Positions 16,783 through 25,240 of a DNA stretch of 42,653 nucleotides are shown one piece after another. The DNA is taken from assembly GCA_011525685.1 (NCBI GenBank), contig WYBW01000061.1:1-42653 (forward strand), in the 5' to 3' direction. Made by a program: the position numbers and the translations under genes. The notes beneath the pieces were generated by a model. It did no database searches. It had not been told where the DNA came from and saw only the letters and a list, made by a program, of their open reading frames with translations. The stretch comes from Verrucomicrobiia bacterium (lineage in GTDB: Bacteria > Verrucomicrobiota > Verrucomicrobiia > Limisphaerales > JADLHS01). Position 1 is the first letter of the stretch; each line of letters begins with the position of its first letter.

Positions 16783-17913
16783 TCACCTGGCTCTGGCCGT
16801 CATCCACAATCCGGCCGTGCCGAAGACCAGGTTCGGCAGCCACGCCCCCAGCCACGCCGGCAGTTTGCCGCCGGCCCCCAGCGCCAGGCCGAGTTGCAGC
16901 AATACAAAAAAGCCGAAGCAGATGAAAATGCTGCTGGCCACGCCCACAAAAATGTTGCGGCGACCCGACGCCGCGCCGAAGGGAATGGCAATCAGCACCA
17001 CCACCAGACAGGTCCACGGTGCCGCCAGTCGTCCGTGCAATTTGGTGTAGAGCCACGACCGGTCCGCCTCGAGCGGGTCGGGGTGAAACCGCAGGTAATC
17101 GAGAATCTCCGAAATCGGCAGGTCCGCGCTGCGCGCCTTGCGGATGCTGCGCGCCAGGCGGCGGCTGATCTTGATTTCGCTCTCGATTTCCTCGGGGGAC
17201 TCGGTGAGTTCGGGCACGGCGAGCCGGTTGGTCTGCATTCCCGGCACCGGCTCCGCGCGCGCACCGGGCGCCACGCGAAACTCGCGCACGTTGTGAAGCA
17301 CCCAGACCCCGTTGGACCGCACCGCGCGGTCGGCGAACCATTGCCGGCGCGAGCCGTCCGGCAGCGTCCAGTTGATTTGCAGATGCTCCATCTCCGCCGT
17401 CCGGAGGTGATAGGCGCGGACGTACCAGGTTCGCCCGTCGCGCGCATTGGAGAATCCCAGGTCCCGGACAATGTTCGGGTCGGTGACACTTTGCCGGCCG
17501 GCGACGCGGCGATTCATGATCTGCTCGGCGCGCTCGGCGCTGTCCGGCACCAGCAGTTCGTTCATGATGAACAACGCGGCACTGGCGAGGAAGCCCACCC
17601 CGAAGTAGGGCGCGGACACGCGCCACAAGCTCAACCCCGCCGCGCGGATCGCCGTGATTTCATGATGCCGCGCGAGGTTCGTGAGAGTGTAGAGCAAGGC
17701 CAGCAGCAGGGCGATGGGCAGGACTTCCACCAGAAACTCCGGCGACTTCACCGCGTAATACTCGATGATGTCCCCCACGCGCAGCTTGTTTTCCTGCAGG
17801 TCATTCAGTTCGATGAACAGGTCGAATGAGATCCAGAAAACCAGAAACCCCCCCAGGCAATAGCCGAAGGGCGTCAGCAACTCCCGCAACAGATAACGGT
17901 CCAGCAACCGCAT
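16783..17913 (-). CDS. LptF/LptG-type lipopolysaccharide export permease
   Basis: A 376-residue protein from the ATG at 17913. It opens with MRLLDRYLLRELLTPFGYCL, the typical beginning of LptF/LptG (YjgP/YjgQ) proteins. The N-terminal helices include EVLPIALLLALLYTLTNLAR followed by HEITAIRAAGLSLWRV, the conserved coupling region that contacts the LptB ATPase. A periplasmic beta-jellyroll domain (about residues 120-270) follows, then SWLYTKLHGRLAAPWTCLVV and three more helices. It drives LPS extraction from the inner membrane. I cannot decide between LptF and LptG; the partner is not in the window. The frame to 18123 is open but lacks membrane-protein character. Confidence 0.87.
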   Translation of the reverse strand: MRLLDRYLLRELLTPFGYCLGGFLVFWISFDLFIELNDLQENKLRVGDIIEYYAVKSPEFLVEVLPIALLLALLYTLTNLARHHEITAIRAAGLSLWRVSAPYFGVGFLASAALFIMNELLVPDSAERAEQIMNRRVAGRQSVTDPNIVRDLGFSNARDGRTWYVRAYHLRTAEMEHLQINWTLPDGSRRQWFADRAVRSNGVWVLHNVREFRVAPGARAEPVPGMQTNRLAVPELTESPEEIESEIKISRRLARSIRKARSADLPISEILDYLRFHPDPLEADRSWLYTKLHGRLAAPWTCLVVVLIAIPFGAASGRRNIFVGVASSIFICFGFFVLLQLGLALGAGGKLPAWLGAWLPNLVFGTAGLWMTARAR

Positions 17914-18040
17914 GGTCGCCGAGCCTAGCCGTCGCGAGAGAGGGAAGCAAGCAGGTGACAAATCGGTGACAAACTGCGGGTGGCAAACTGTCGGATTGAC
18001 GAATCGGGAAAAGGGCCGATGTTGGGTGCGTTCAAGTGAC

Positions 18041-19609
18041 ATGACTCGGACGCATGCCAGATTGCCGTATCCATCAGCAGGGTGGGTTTTCGTTTGCGGG
18101 CTGCTGGGTGTGTTGTCGGCCAATGCCGAGTGGCCGAATTATCGCGGCCCAAATCATGACGGGACTTCGGCCGGCCGCCTCAACCAGAACTGGAGCGGTT
18201 CCGTCACCAACCCGGTCTGGCTTGTGCATCTCACCAACGGCGTCACGAGCCTCACGGTCAGCGGTGGACGGGTGTTCACGCAGGTGGGTGGCGACCTCGT
18301 GGAGGAGGGCGCTTTTCAGTTGGCGCGCAAGGAGTATTGCGTGGCCTTGAACGCGGCCACGGGAAACTTTCTCTGGTCCACGGAAACGGATGCCTCCGAC
18401 GGCTACCTCTTTCCGCATTTGGGGGTGGGCACGACCGACGACGGACCGCGCAGCACGCCCGTGGCGCGGGATGGATCGGTCTATGTGCTTTCGTCGTATC
18501 TCAAGCTGCACCGCCTCAATGCCACCAACGGGGCCGTCATCTGGAGCACGAACCTGGTGACCGGTTTTGGCGGCAGCGTCATTGCCTGGCAGAACGCCGC
18601 GTCGCCCGTGGTCGAGAATGGCCTCGTATTCGTCAACGCCAACGCGCCCACCGCTTCGCTCATGGCTTTCAACATCACCAACGGCGCGCTGGTCTGGCGT
18701 TCGCAGAACGAGCTCATGACCCATGCGACGCCAGTGCTGGCCACGATTCACGGCGCGCGGCAGTTGATCTTCGCCACGCAAAGCGGGCTGGTTTCGGTCA
18801 ATCCGACAAACGGGGCACTGTGGTGGAAGGCGGTTCATCCGTTTGGCTATTCCACCTCGATTGGCACCTCGCCGGTCGTGCATCAGGACCACGTCTTCCT
18901 CACGGCCAATTACACCATGAACGCGTACGCTGTTCAGATCGTTCTCTCCAATGACGTGCAGATGGCGTTGCCGCGCTGGACGAACGCCACCCATCGGAGT
19001 CACTGGTCAACGCCCGTGGCTCATGAGGGGCATCTATACGGCATGTTCTACCCGGACAACGCGGACGGGCAGTTGCGCTGCATAGACCTGGCGACGGGGA
19101 CGACCCGCTGGGCGACGAATTACTTTGGCCGCAGCAGCCTGCTGTTGGTGGGAACGAATCTCCTCTGCATCACCGAGCGGGGTTCGCTCGTGCTGGTGGC
19201 CGCCCAGACCAACGCCTACCGGGAACTGGGGCGGTTTCAGGCCATTCCCGGTTACCACAGCGACCGGAACAAATGTTGGAACGCGATGGCGTTGAGCGAT
19301 GGTCAGGTGTACGTCCGCAGCACGGCTTACGCGGCGCGATATGATCTTTCGGTGCCGGGACTTGTCCTTGATCCGCCGCGGCTCACCGCCAACGCCGTCC
19401 AACTTAACATCCGGACCGCCACGGGAGCGGACTTGGATTCAAACCGACTGGCGGGCATGGAGGTGCGGGCTTCGACGAATGTGGACCTGGCTCCGGCACT
19501 GTGGCCCAAGCTGACCAACGCTCTGGTGCTGACCAATGGGATGGTCCAGGTGACGAACGTGGACGCCAGCCCACCGCGCCGCTTCTTCATGGTCAGCGAG
19601 CCTGAGTGA
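18041..19609 (+). CDS. Secreted PQQ-type beta-propeller protein
   Basis: A 522-residue protein from the ATG at 18041, with a signal peptide (AGWVFVCGLLGVLSANA) followed by EWPNYRGPNHDGTSAG, a typical start of PVC-group PQQ-like beta-propeller proteins. Repeated blades are visible as WSTETDASDGYLFPH, VIWSTNLVTGFGGSV, LVWRSQNELMTHATPVLATI, LWWKAVHPFGYSTSIGTSPV and TRWATNYFGRSSLLLVGTN. The quinoprotein dehydrogenase catalytic set is not evident, so a structural or binding role is likely. The last 90 residues (LTANAVQLNIRTATG, then RRFFMVSEPE) form a small extra beta domain common in Verrucomicrobia. It lies 11 bp before the prepilin-like gene, so co-transcription is likely. Confidence 0.83.
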   Translation: MTRTHARLPYPSAGWVFVCGLLGVLSANAEWPNYRGPNHDGTSAGRLNQNWSGSVTNPVWLVHLTNGVTSLTVSGGRVFTQVGGDLVEEGAFQLARKEYCVALNAATGNFLWSTETDASDGYLFPHLGVGTTDDGPRSTPVARDGSVYVLSSYLKLHRLNATNGAVIWSTNLVTGFGGSVIAWQNAASPVVENGLVFVNANAPTASLMAFNITNGALVWRSQNELMTHATPVLATIHGARQLIFATQSGLVSVNPTNGALWWKAVHPFGYSTSIGTSPVVHQDHVFLTANYTMNAYAVQIVLSNDVQMALPRWTNATHRSHWSTPVAHEGHLYGMFYPDNADGQLRCIDLATGTTRWATNYFGRSSLLLVGTNLLCITERGSLVLVAAQTNAYRELGRFQAIPGYHSDRNKCWNAMALSDGQVYVRSTAYAARYDLSVPGLVLDPPRLTANAVQLNIRTATGADLDSNRLAGMEVRASTNVDLAPALWPKLTNALVLTNGMVQVTNVDASPPRRFFMVSEPE

Positions 19610-19620
19610 ACTGAACTGTC

Positions 19621-20400
19621 ATGGATACTTCCGCGCAAAGTGATCCTGGCCGTTTCCGGTCAGGTCGTGCCTTTACGCTCATCGAATTGCTGGTGGTGAT
19701 TGCCATCATTGCGATTCTGGCGGCGCTGCTGCTGCCGGCGCTCACGAGCGCGAAGGAACGGGCACGGCGCGCCAGTTGCAAGAACAGCATGAGGCAGTTC
19801 AGCCTGGCGCTCCAGATGTACGGCGATGACAACCAGCAGTGGCTGCCCAGCGGCGCGCCCAATCGTCCATTGCCCGCGGACGACGATCATCTGCCCGTCA
19901 TTTCCAACGCCACCAGCAATGCCCTCGTGCGTTACACGGCCACCGAACAGGTGCTGCATTGCCCGAGCTTCGGCGACTGGTTCGTGAAGGAATGGGCCAA
20001 CCGGCCCTTCGAGGAGCGTCAGTATGGCTACGTGCTCGGCTACAATTATCACGGCGGCCACACCAACACTCCCTGGCCGGCGCTGCCCGGACACACCGCG
20101 CGCTGGATTTCCCCGCAAAAGCTGACGGAGAAATCCGATCTGGTTTTGCTCTCGGACATGAACGACTGGTCGCCGCTTTACCAACAAACGTTTGCCCCCC
20201 ACGGCCGGAACGGCCCGATTCGCAAGGGAATGGATCCCGCCAACACCAGCGCGGGCGGCATGTCTTCCGCGGCCATCGGCGCGGCTGGCGGCAACGTCGG
20301 CCTGCTGGATGGCTCGGTGTCGTGGAAGAAGATCCAGCAAATGGAGATCTACCGCGGCTCGCAGATGTGGGACAATGACGGCTGCTGGGCGATGTGGTGA
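19621..20400 (+). CDS. Prepilin-like protein with type II secretion N-terminus
   Basis: A 259-residue protein. Residues 16-42 are [18 protein letters not shown] and the following LAALLLPAL, a class III prepilin signal; cleavage would fall before F18, with alanine at the -1 position instead of the usual glycine and E22 as the +5 glutamate. The globular region ([20 protein letters not shown], then [15 protein letters not shown]) and [15 protein letters not shown] near the C-terminus belong to the large PVC family with the H-x9-DG domain; here the histidine position is not obvious. Such proteins are present in many copies per genome and their role is unsettled (surface pseudopilins or secreted proteins). 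Confidence 0.87.
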   Translation: MDTSAQSDPGRFRSGRAFTLIELLVVIAIIAILAALLLPALTSAKERARRASCKNSMRQFSLALQMYGDDNQQWLPSGAPNRPLPADDDHLPVISNATSNALVRYTATEQVLHCPSFGDWFVKEWANRPFEERQYGYVLGYNYHGGHTNTPWPALPGHTARWISPQKLTEKSDLVLLSDMNDWSPLYQQTFAPHGRNGPIRKGMDPANTSAGGMSSAAIGAAGGNVGLLDGSVSWKKIQQMEIYRGSQMWDNDGCWAMW

Positions 20401-20474
20401 ACCGGCAAGCCAGGTGGGGAAGTGGTAACTGCCCTATTTGAGGCCGCGCTCACTTTCCCCCGCTCACTCGCAAC

Positions 20475-20503
20475 GCGGAACGGCGGTGAAACCTCCGTTC
20501 CGC
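20475..20503. terminator. Strong hairpin between convergent prepilin and sufC genes
   Basis: GCGGAACGG (20475-20483) and CCGTTCCGC (20495-20503) form a perfect 9-bp stem around an 11-nt loop. It sits between two gene ends facing each other, fitting a bidirectional terminator or a REP-like element. No T-run follows. Confidence 0.5.
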
Positions 20504-20520
20504 CGGGCAATCGCACCTCG

Positions 20521-21294
20521 CTAGACCGCCACCGCCTCGCCCTTCACAATCCAGTCGTAACCCTTCTCTTCCAGGTCGAGGGCAAGCTGCTTGTCGCCGG
20601 TGCGCACGATGCGGCCATCGAACAGCACGTGAACGAAATCGGGGATGATGTAATTGAGCAAACGCTGATAATGCGTGATGACCAGTTGCGCATTGTCCGC
20701 CCGCTTCAACTTGTTCACACCGCTGGCCACCACTTTCAATGCGTCAATGTCGAGACCCGAATCCGTCTCGTCGAGGATGGCCAGTTTGGGTTCGAGCACG
20801 GCCATCTGGAAAATCTCCGCGCGCTTTTTTTCGCCGCCGGAGAAGCCTTCGTTGACAGAGCGCTTGAGCAAATCGTCTTTCAGCTCCAGCAGCTTCATCT
20901 TGTCCTTTACGAGCGAGAGAAACTCCATCGCATCCAGTTCGGGCAGTCCCCGGGCTTTGCGGATTTCGTTGAGCGCCGCCTTGAGGAAGTAGGTGCTGTT
21001 CACACCGGGAATTTCGACCGGATATTGAAAGGCCAGGAACAAGCCTTCGCGGGCGCGCTCCTCGGGGTCGAGGTCGAGCAGGTCCTTGCCGCCATAGAGG
21101 ACCTCGCCGCCGGTCACTTCGTAACCCTCGCGGCCGGCCAGCACGGCGGCCAGCGTGCTCTTGCCGCTGCCGTTCGGCCCCATGACGGCGTGGACCTCGC
21201 CGGGGTGAAGCGTCAGGCTGACGCCCTTGAGAATGGGTTTGCCCTCAACGCCCGCGCTGAGGTTTTTGATTTCGAGTATTGGTTGCTTGCTCAT
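20521..21294 (-). CDS. sufC: Fe-S cluster assembly ATPase SufC
   Basis: A 257-residue ABC-type ATPase from the ATG at 21294. Walker A is GPNGSGKST (residues 39-47), the signature is [17 protein letters not shown], and Walker B is [16 protein letters not shown]. The [20 protein letters not shown] end is typical of SufC. SufC binds SufB (and SufD) and powers the scaffold that builds Fe-S clusters in the cytoplasm. It is the third gene of a run fur-sufB-sufC on the minus strand; sufD and sufS are not next to it in this window. Confidence 0.96.
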   Translation of the reverse strand: MSKQPILEIKNLSAGVEGKPILKGVSLTLHPGEVHAVMGPNGSGKSTLAAVLAGREGYEVTGGEVLYGGKDLLDLDPEERAREGLFLAFQYPVEIPGVNSTYFLKAALNEIRKARGLPELDAMEFLSLVKDKMKLLELKDDLLKRSVNEGFSGGEKKRAEIFQMAVLEPKLAILDETDSGLDIDALKVVASGVNKLKRADNAQLVITHYQRLLNYIIPDFVHVLFDGRIVRTGDKQLALDLEEKGYDWIVKGEAVAV

Positions 21295-21310
21295 GTTGAA
21301 AAACTGTGAC

Positions 21311-21366
21311 GCGAATTTCACCAATTAACACCGATTGAATTGGCGAGAATTCGCGCAATTCGCGTC
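21311..21366. repeat. AATT-anchored short repeat array between sufB and sufC
   Basis: Nearly all of the 72-bp gap between the two genes is made of units of about 9-11 bp that begin with AATT: AATTTCACC, AATTAACACCG, AATTGGCGAG (21338), AATTCGCGC (21348), AATTCGCGT (21357). The right half also contains GAATTG and CAATTC as an inverted pair, so it could form a hairpin in the mRNA. Confidence 0.5.
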
Positions 21367-22815
21367 TTATCCCACGCTTCCTTCCAAGCTCACGCCGAGA
21401 AGCTTCTGCGCTTCCACCGCAAATTCCATCGGCAGTTCCTTGAACACTTCCTTGCAGAAGCCGTTCACGATCATGTTCACGGCATCCTGCGTCGCCAGGC
21501 CGCGCTGGTTGCAGTAAAAAATCTGGTCCTCGCCGATCTTCGAGGTCGAAGCCTCATGTTCGACCGAGGACGACGTGTTTTTCACCTCGATGTACGGAAA
21601 GGTGTGCGCGCCGCACTTCGAGCCGATGAGCATCGAGTCGCATTGGGAGAAATTGCGGGCGTTCGCGGCGCTCTTCTGAATCTTCACCAGACCACGATAG
21701 CTGTTCTGACCACGCCCGGCGGAGATGCCTTTCGACACGATGGTGCTGCGCGTGTTTTTGCCAATGTGGACCATCTTCGTGCCCGTGTCGGCCTGCTGAC
21801 GATTGTTCACCACGGCCACGGAATAGAACTCGCCGATGGAATTGTCGCCCTGCAAAACACAACTCGGATACTTCCACGTGATGGCCGAGCCGGTCTCAAC
21901 CTGGGTCCAGGAAATCTTCGAGTGCTTCCCTTTGCAGAGCCCGCGCTTGGTGACAAAGTTGTAAATGCCGCCGCGCCCTTCCTCGTCACCGGGGTACCAG
22001 TTCTGCACCGTCGAGTATTTGATCTGGGCGTTGTCGAGGGCGATCAGTTCCACCACCGCCGCGTGCAACTGGTTTTCATCGCGCATCGGCGCCGTGCAAC
22101 CCTCGAGGTAACTCACGTACGCGCCCTCGTCCGCGACAATGAGGGTGCGCTCGAACTGGCCGGACTTCGCCGCGTTGATGCGGAAATAGGTGGAAAGTTC
22201 CATGGGACAACGCACCCCTTTGGGAATGTAACAGAATGAACCATCGGTGAACACCGCGGAATTCAGCGAGGCGTAGAAGTTGTCCGTGTAGGGAACGACC
22301 GAGCCAATGTATTTCCGCACCAGCTCGGGATGTTCCTGGATCGCCTCGCTCATCGAACAGAAGATGACGCCCTTCTCAGCCAGTTGCTTCTTGAAAGTGG
22401 TGCCCACCGAGACGGAATCAAACACCGCGTCCACCGCCACGCCGGCGAGCCGCTCGCGTTCGCGCAGCGGGATGCCGAGCTTTTCGTAGGTTTCCAACAG
22501 TTTCGGATCCACCTCGTCCAGGCTCTTCGGCCCGTCGGTCTGGGTCTTGGGCGCGACGTAGTAGGTGATGTCCTGAAAATCCACGGGCGGGTATTTCACG
22601 AACTGCCACGTCGGCTCGGTCATCGTGGTCCAGTGCCGGAAAGCCTTGAGGCGCCACTCGGTCATCCACTCCGGCTCTCTCTTCTTCGTTGAGATGAGCC
22701 GGATGATGTCCTCGTTTAATCCCGGCGGCGCGGACTCGGTTTCCACATCGGTGTAGAAGCCGTACTTGTACTCCTGTTTGACCAGGGTCTCGATGGTGTC
22801 GGTGGCTGTGGGCAT
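21367..22815 (-). CDS. sufB: Fe-S cluster scaffold protein SufB
   Basis: A 482-residue protein of the usual length. It begins [20 protein letters not shown], then has [80 protein letters not shown] and [20 protein letters not shown], all typical of SufB. SufB forms the SufBC2D scaffold where nascent Fe-S clusters are assembled. It lies 53 bp after the Fur-family gene on the same strand. The gene order regulator-sufB-sufC argues for co-regulation with iron or oxidative stress. Confidence 0.97.
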   Translation of the reverse strand: MPTATDTIETLVKQEYKYGFYTDVETESAPPGLNEDIIRLISTKKREPEWMTEWRLKAFRHWTTMTEPTWQFVKYPPVDFQDITYYVAPKTQTDGPKSLDEVDPKLLETYEKLGIPLRERERLAGVAVDAVFDSVSVGTTFKKQLAEKGVIFCSMSEAIQEHPELVRKYIGSVVPYTDNFYASLNSAVFTDGSFCYIPKGVRCPMELSTYFRINAAKSGQFERTLIVADEGAYVSYLEGCTAPMRDENQLHAAVVELIALDNAQIKYSTVQNWYPGDEEGRGGIYNFVTKRGLCKGKHSKISWTQVETGSAITWKYPSCVLQGDNSIGEFYSVAVVNNRQQADTGTKMVHIGKNTRSTIVSKGISAGRGQNSYRGLVKIQKSAANARNFSQCDSMLIGSKCGAHTFPYIEVKNTSSSVEHEASTSKIGEDQIFYCNQRGLATQDAVNMIVNGFCKEVFKELPMEFAVEAQKLLGVSLEGSVG

Positions 22816-22868
22816 GTTCTGTTAAATCTTGAATCGTTGCTTCGCTCGAAAATGGCCTCGTCCCGGTT

Positions 22869-23303
22869 TCATTTCTTCCTGGCGCAATCCGCGCACAGGC
22901 CATGCGCGGCGATGTCGTAATGGTCCACTTTGAAGCCTTTGGGGCGGGGCATCTGCGTCGCCTCGCCCGCCAGGGCCACGTCGAACACCGCGCCGCACTC
23001 GTCGCAGCAGTAGTGACAATGCTCCTCCCGGTTCGGGCAGTAGCGCGTCGCGCCGCGATCCAGTTTGACCTGGCGCACCAGCCCGCACTCCACCAGCGCG
23101 TCAAGGCAGTTATAGACCGTGGCGTGCGAGATGTCCGGCATCTGCCGCCGGGCGCGCTGGAAAACGTCCTCGGCCGTGGGATGATCACGCTTTTGGAGCA
23201 GGACGTCGTAAACGTGCCGCCGTTGGGTCGTGAAGCGGAACCCACTCGTCGCCAGCCGCTCGCCCAACTCTCGCTCAAAGTCTCTGGTTTCCACCGGGTT
23301 CAT
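22869..23303 (-). CDS. Fur-family metal/peroxide-responsive regulator
   Basis: A 144-residue protein from the ATG at 23303. The winged-helix part has FRFTTQRRHVYDVLLQKRDH and HPTAEDVFQRAR, with the recognition helix ISHATVYNCLDALVECGLV. The dimerisation part has REEHCHYCCDECGAVFDV. Structural zinc ligands are probably the pairs C100-x2-C103 and C137-x2-C140. The family includes Fur, PerR, Zur and Irr; which metal is sensed cannot be read with confidence. It heads the sufBC run, and a perfect 15-bp palindrome lies 44 bp upstream of its start, fitting autoregulation together with suf control. Confidence 0.9.
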   Translation of the reverse strand: MNPVETRDFERELGERLATSGFRFTTQRRHVYDVLLQKRDHPTAEDVFQRARRQMPDISHATVYNCLDALVECGLVRQVKLDRGATRYCPNREEHCHYCCDECGAVFDVALAGEATQMPRPKGFKVDHYDIAAHGLCADCARKK

Positions 23304-23313
23304 CGGCGCGGAG

Positions 23314-23343
23314 AATCTAGCGAAGCAAACCACCGCAAGTCAA
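23314..23343 (-). promoter_or_regulatory. Candidate promoter of the fur-sufBC operon
   Basis: On the minus strand TTGACT (23343-23338, five of six) and TAGATT (23319-23314, four of six) are 18 bp apart. The -10 box ends 10 nt before the ATG at 23303, so the message would be nearly leaderless. No ribosome binding site is seen. Confidence 0.45.
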
Positions 23344-23346
23344 TAA

Positions 23347-23361
23347 TTGGAATTATTCCAA
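23347..23361. promoter_or_regulatory. Fur/PerR-type operator, perfect 7-1-7 palindrome
   Basis: TTGGAATTATTCCAA is a perfect inverted repeat of 7 bp around one central base, the layout of Fur and PerR boxes. It lies just upstream of the candidate -35 box of the fur-sufBC operon, in a locally AT-rich patch within GC-rich DNA. The remainder of the gap to 23640 shows nothing else I can identify. Confidence 0.65.
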
Positions 23362-23640
23362 ATAACGCATCCCACGGGGCCACGGTTCCGGGCGGCTCTT
23401 TCTCGCGAGGACGCTGGAGAAATTACAAGCGCCTTCGCCGGGTTGACCACGGACCGATTGCTTCATTCCTGTACACATTTGCGCGGAGGTGTGACACGGA
23501 GCGAAGCTGGGTCGGGAAGTCCGCAGCCTGGCCCCGTCGTGGTTCAGAGGATCCCCGCACGATTGAAGCGGTCACCGGGCTTGTGGCGAGCGGCCTGCGC
23601 GACCGGGGCGTGGCATGATTAGAGCTTTCCGTCACCCACC

Positions 23641-25104
23641 ATGGAAACACTTTACGTTGCTTGTGACCTGGGCGCGGAGCGCGGTCGCATTGCCTTGGGC
23701 AATCTACAAAACGGGCGGTTGCGCGTCTCGGACATTCGACGATTCTCCAACGAACCGACCCGCGAGGGGGATGAGTTGCTGTGGGACATCCCCAGCCTTT
23801 ACCAGCATTTGATTGAGGGCCTGACCGAGGTGGGCCGCTCCTACGAATCGGTCAACGGCATCAGTTGCAGCTCTTGGGGGCATGACTACATGCTCTTCGA
23901 CTCCAGCGGATCGCTGATTTCCCCCACGTTTGCCCAACCCACGCCCCGCGCCCGCGCCAGCATGGACGACGTCCTGGCCCGCGTGACCTGCGAGACGATC
24001 TTTGACGAGACCGGCTACCCGCCTTCGGTGCAGAGCACGCTCTTTCAGTTGGGCGCGGAGAAATCCCGCCGCCTCTCCAAGGCCGACCGACTCCTGCCGG
24101 TGGCGGACGGATTCAACTACCTGCTCTCGGGTGAGGCCCGGGTCGAGGCCTCGATTGCCAGCACCACGCAGCTCTTCAATCCGTTCCAGCGCACCTGGTC
24201 CAAGCGGTTGGTCGGGGCGTTGAAGCTGCCGTCCCGGATCTTCCCGCCGGTGGTGGACTCGGGCACAATTCTCGGACCCTTGCGCAAGGACCTGGCCAGC
24301 CAGACCAAGCTGGAGGATGTCAACATCCTCTCCTCGTGCTCGCACGAACTGGCTTCCACCATTGTCGGCCTGCCCGCCTCGGACGATGAGAACTGGGCCT
24401 TCCTGAAACCCGGCAGTTGGTCGCTCATGGGGGTGGAACTGCCGCATCCGATCATCAATGCCACGGCGCGCGAACTGGACTTTGCCAACGAAGCCGGTTA
24501 CGGCGGCACCGTCCGGTTCATGAAACAAACCGCCGGCCTCTGGCTCCTGGAGGAATGTCGCCGCGCCTGGGTGGGCACCGAACGCGACCTGGACGCCTCC
24601 GTGATGATGCATCTGGCCGCGCAATCCCCGCCGTTCGAGTCCTTGATCAACCCCCTGGACATGCGCTTTCAAACGCCCGGAGACATGCCGCTCAAGGTCA
24701 AGGAATTCTGCAAGGAAACCGGCCAGACCGTGCCACGCAAACCCGGCGCCGTCATCCGTTGCGTCCTTGAGAGCATTGCTCTGTATTATCGCAAGACGCT
24801 CAGAGAGCTTGAAGAGGTCACCGAACGGCGAATCCAGCGGCTCTACCTGCTGGGAGGCGGCAGCAATTCACTGTTCAATTCGTTCATCACCAACGCGCTC
24901 CAGGTGCCCGTGGTCATCGTTCCCGAGGAAGTGACCGTCATCGGCAACATGCTGGTCCAGGGCATTGCCTTGAAACACATCGAATCCCTCGAACACGCCC
25001 GTCAGATCGTGCGCGACTCCCTCAAGTTCGAGACGCTCCATCCGCACGCCGAAGTCTGGAACAGCGCCTACCATCGGCTCGAAGAATTCACAGGCGCGAT
25101 TTGA
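23641..25104 (+). CDS. FGGY-family sugar kinase, rhamnulokinase-like
   Basis: A 487-residue protein. The N-terminus YVACDLGAERGRIALGNLQN is the phosphate-binding loop of the FGGY/hexokinase-fold kinases and resembles RhaB. Further features are GISCSSWGHDYMLFDSSGSL, the region with FDETGYPPSVQSTLFQL, the conserved SCSHELASTIVGLPA and the C-terminal ATP-binding YLLGGGSNSLFNSFITNALQ. The likely reaction is ATP-dependent phosphorylation of a ketose such as L-rhamnulose, but substrate specificity of FGGY kinases is hard to read. No rhaA or rhaD gene is adjacent, so the pathway assignment is tentative. Confidence 0.82.
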   Translation: METLYVACDLGAERGRIALGNLQNGRLRVSDIRRFSNEPTREGDELLWDIPSLYQHLIEGLTEVGRSYESVNGISCSSWGHDYMLFDSSGSLISPTFAQPTPRARASMDDVLARVTCETIFDETGYPPSVQSTLFQLGAEKSRRLSKADRLLPVADGFNYLLSGEARVEASIASTTQLFNPFQRTWSKRLVGALKLPSRIFPPVVDSGTILGPLRKDLASQTKLEDVNILSSCSHELASTIVGLPASDDENWAFLKPGSWSLMGVELPHPIINATARELDFANEAGYGGTVRFMKQTAGLWLLEECRRAWVGTERDLDASVMMHLAAQSPPFESLINPLDMRFQTPGDMPLKVKEFCKETGQTVPRKPGAVIRCVLESIALYYRKTLRELEEVTERRIQRLYLLGGGSNSLFNSFITNALQVPVVIVPEEVTVIGNMLVQGIALKHIESLEHARQIVRDSLKFETLHPHAEVWNSAYHRLEEFTGAI

Positions 25105-25155
25105 TCCCAAGGCTGGCCGTAGAAGTCTGGCTGGGTCTTGTTTCGCGTCGTTGGC

Positions 25156-25222
25156 AGCCAGTTTCCACTGGCTTCGTGCAGGAAAACTGACATTCAAAGG
25201 CGAGCCGAAAAGAGGCTCGCCT
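25156..25222. terminator. Two hairpins between convergent genes
   Basis: Hairpin one: AGCCAGT (25156-25162) with ACTGGCT (25167-25173), 4-nt loop. Hairpin two: AGGCGAGCC (25198-25206) with GGCTCGCCT (25214-25222), 9-bp perfect stem, 7-nt loop. They lie between the sugar kinase end (25104) and the end of the minus-strand fusion gene (25241), so they could end transcripts from both strands. Confidence 0.5.
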
Positions 25223-25240
25223 CCGACTCTGCGCCGCGGA

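Noticed and set aside
17914..18040. N-terminal extensions of the LptG-like gene and of the PQQ-type gene into their shared gap
   Set aside because: Both proteins have clear natural N-termini (first membrane helix, signal peptide) at the chosen starts.
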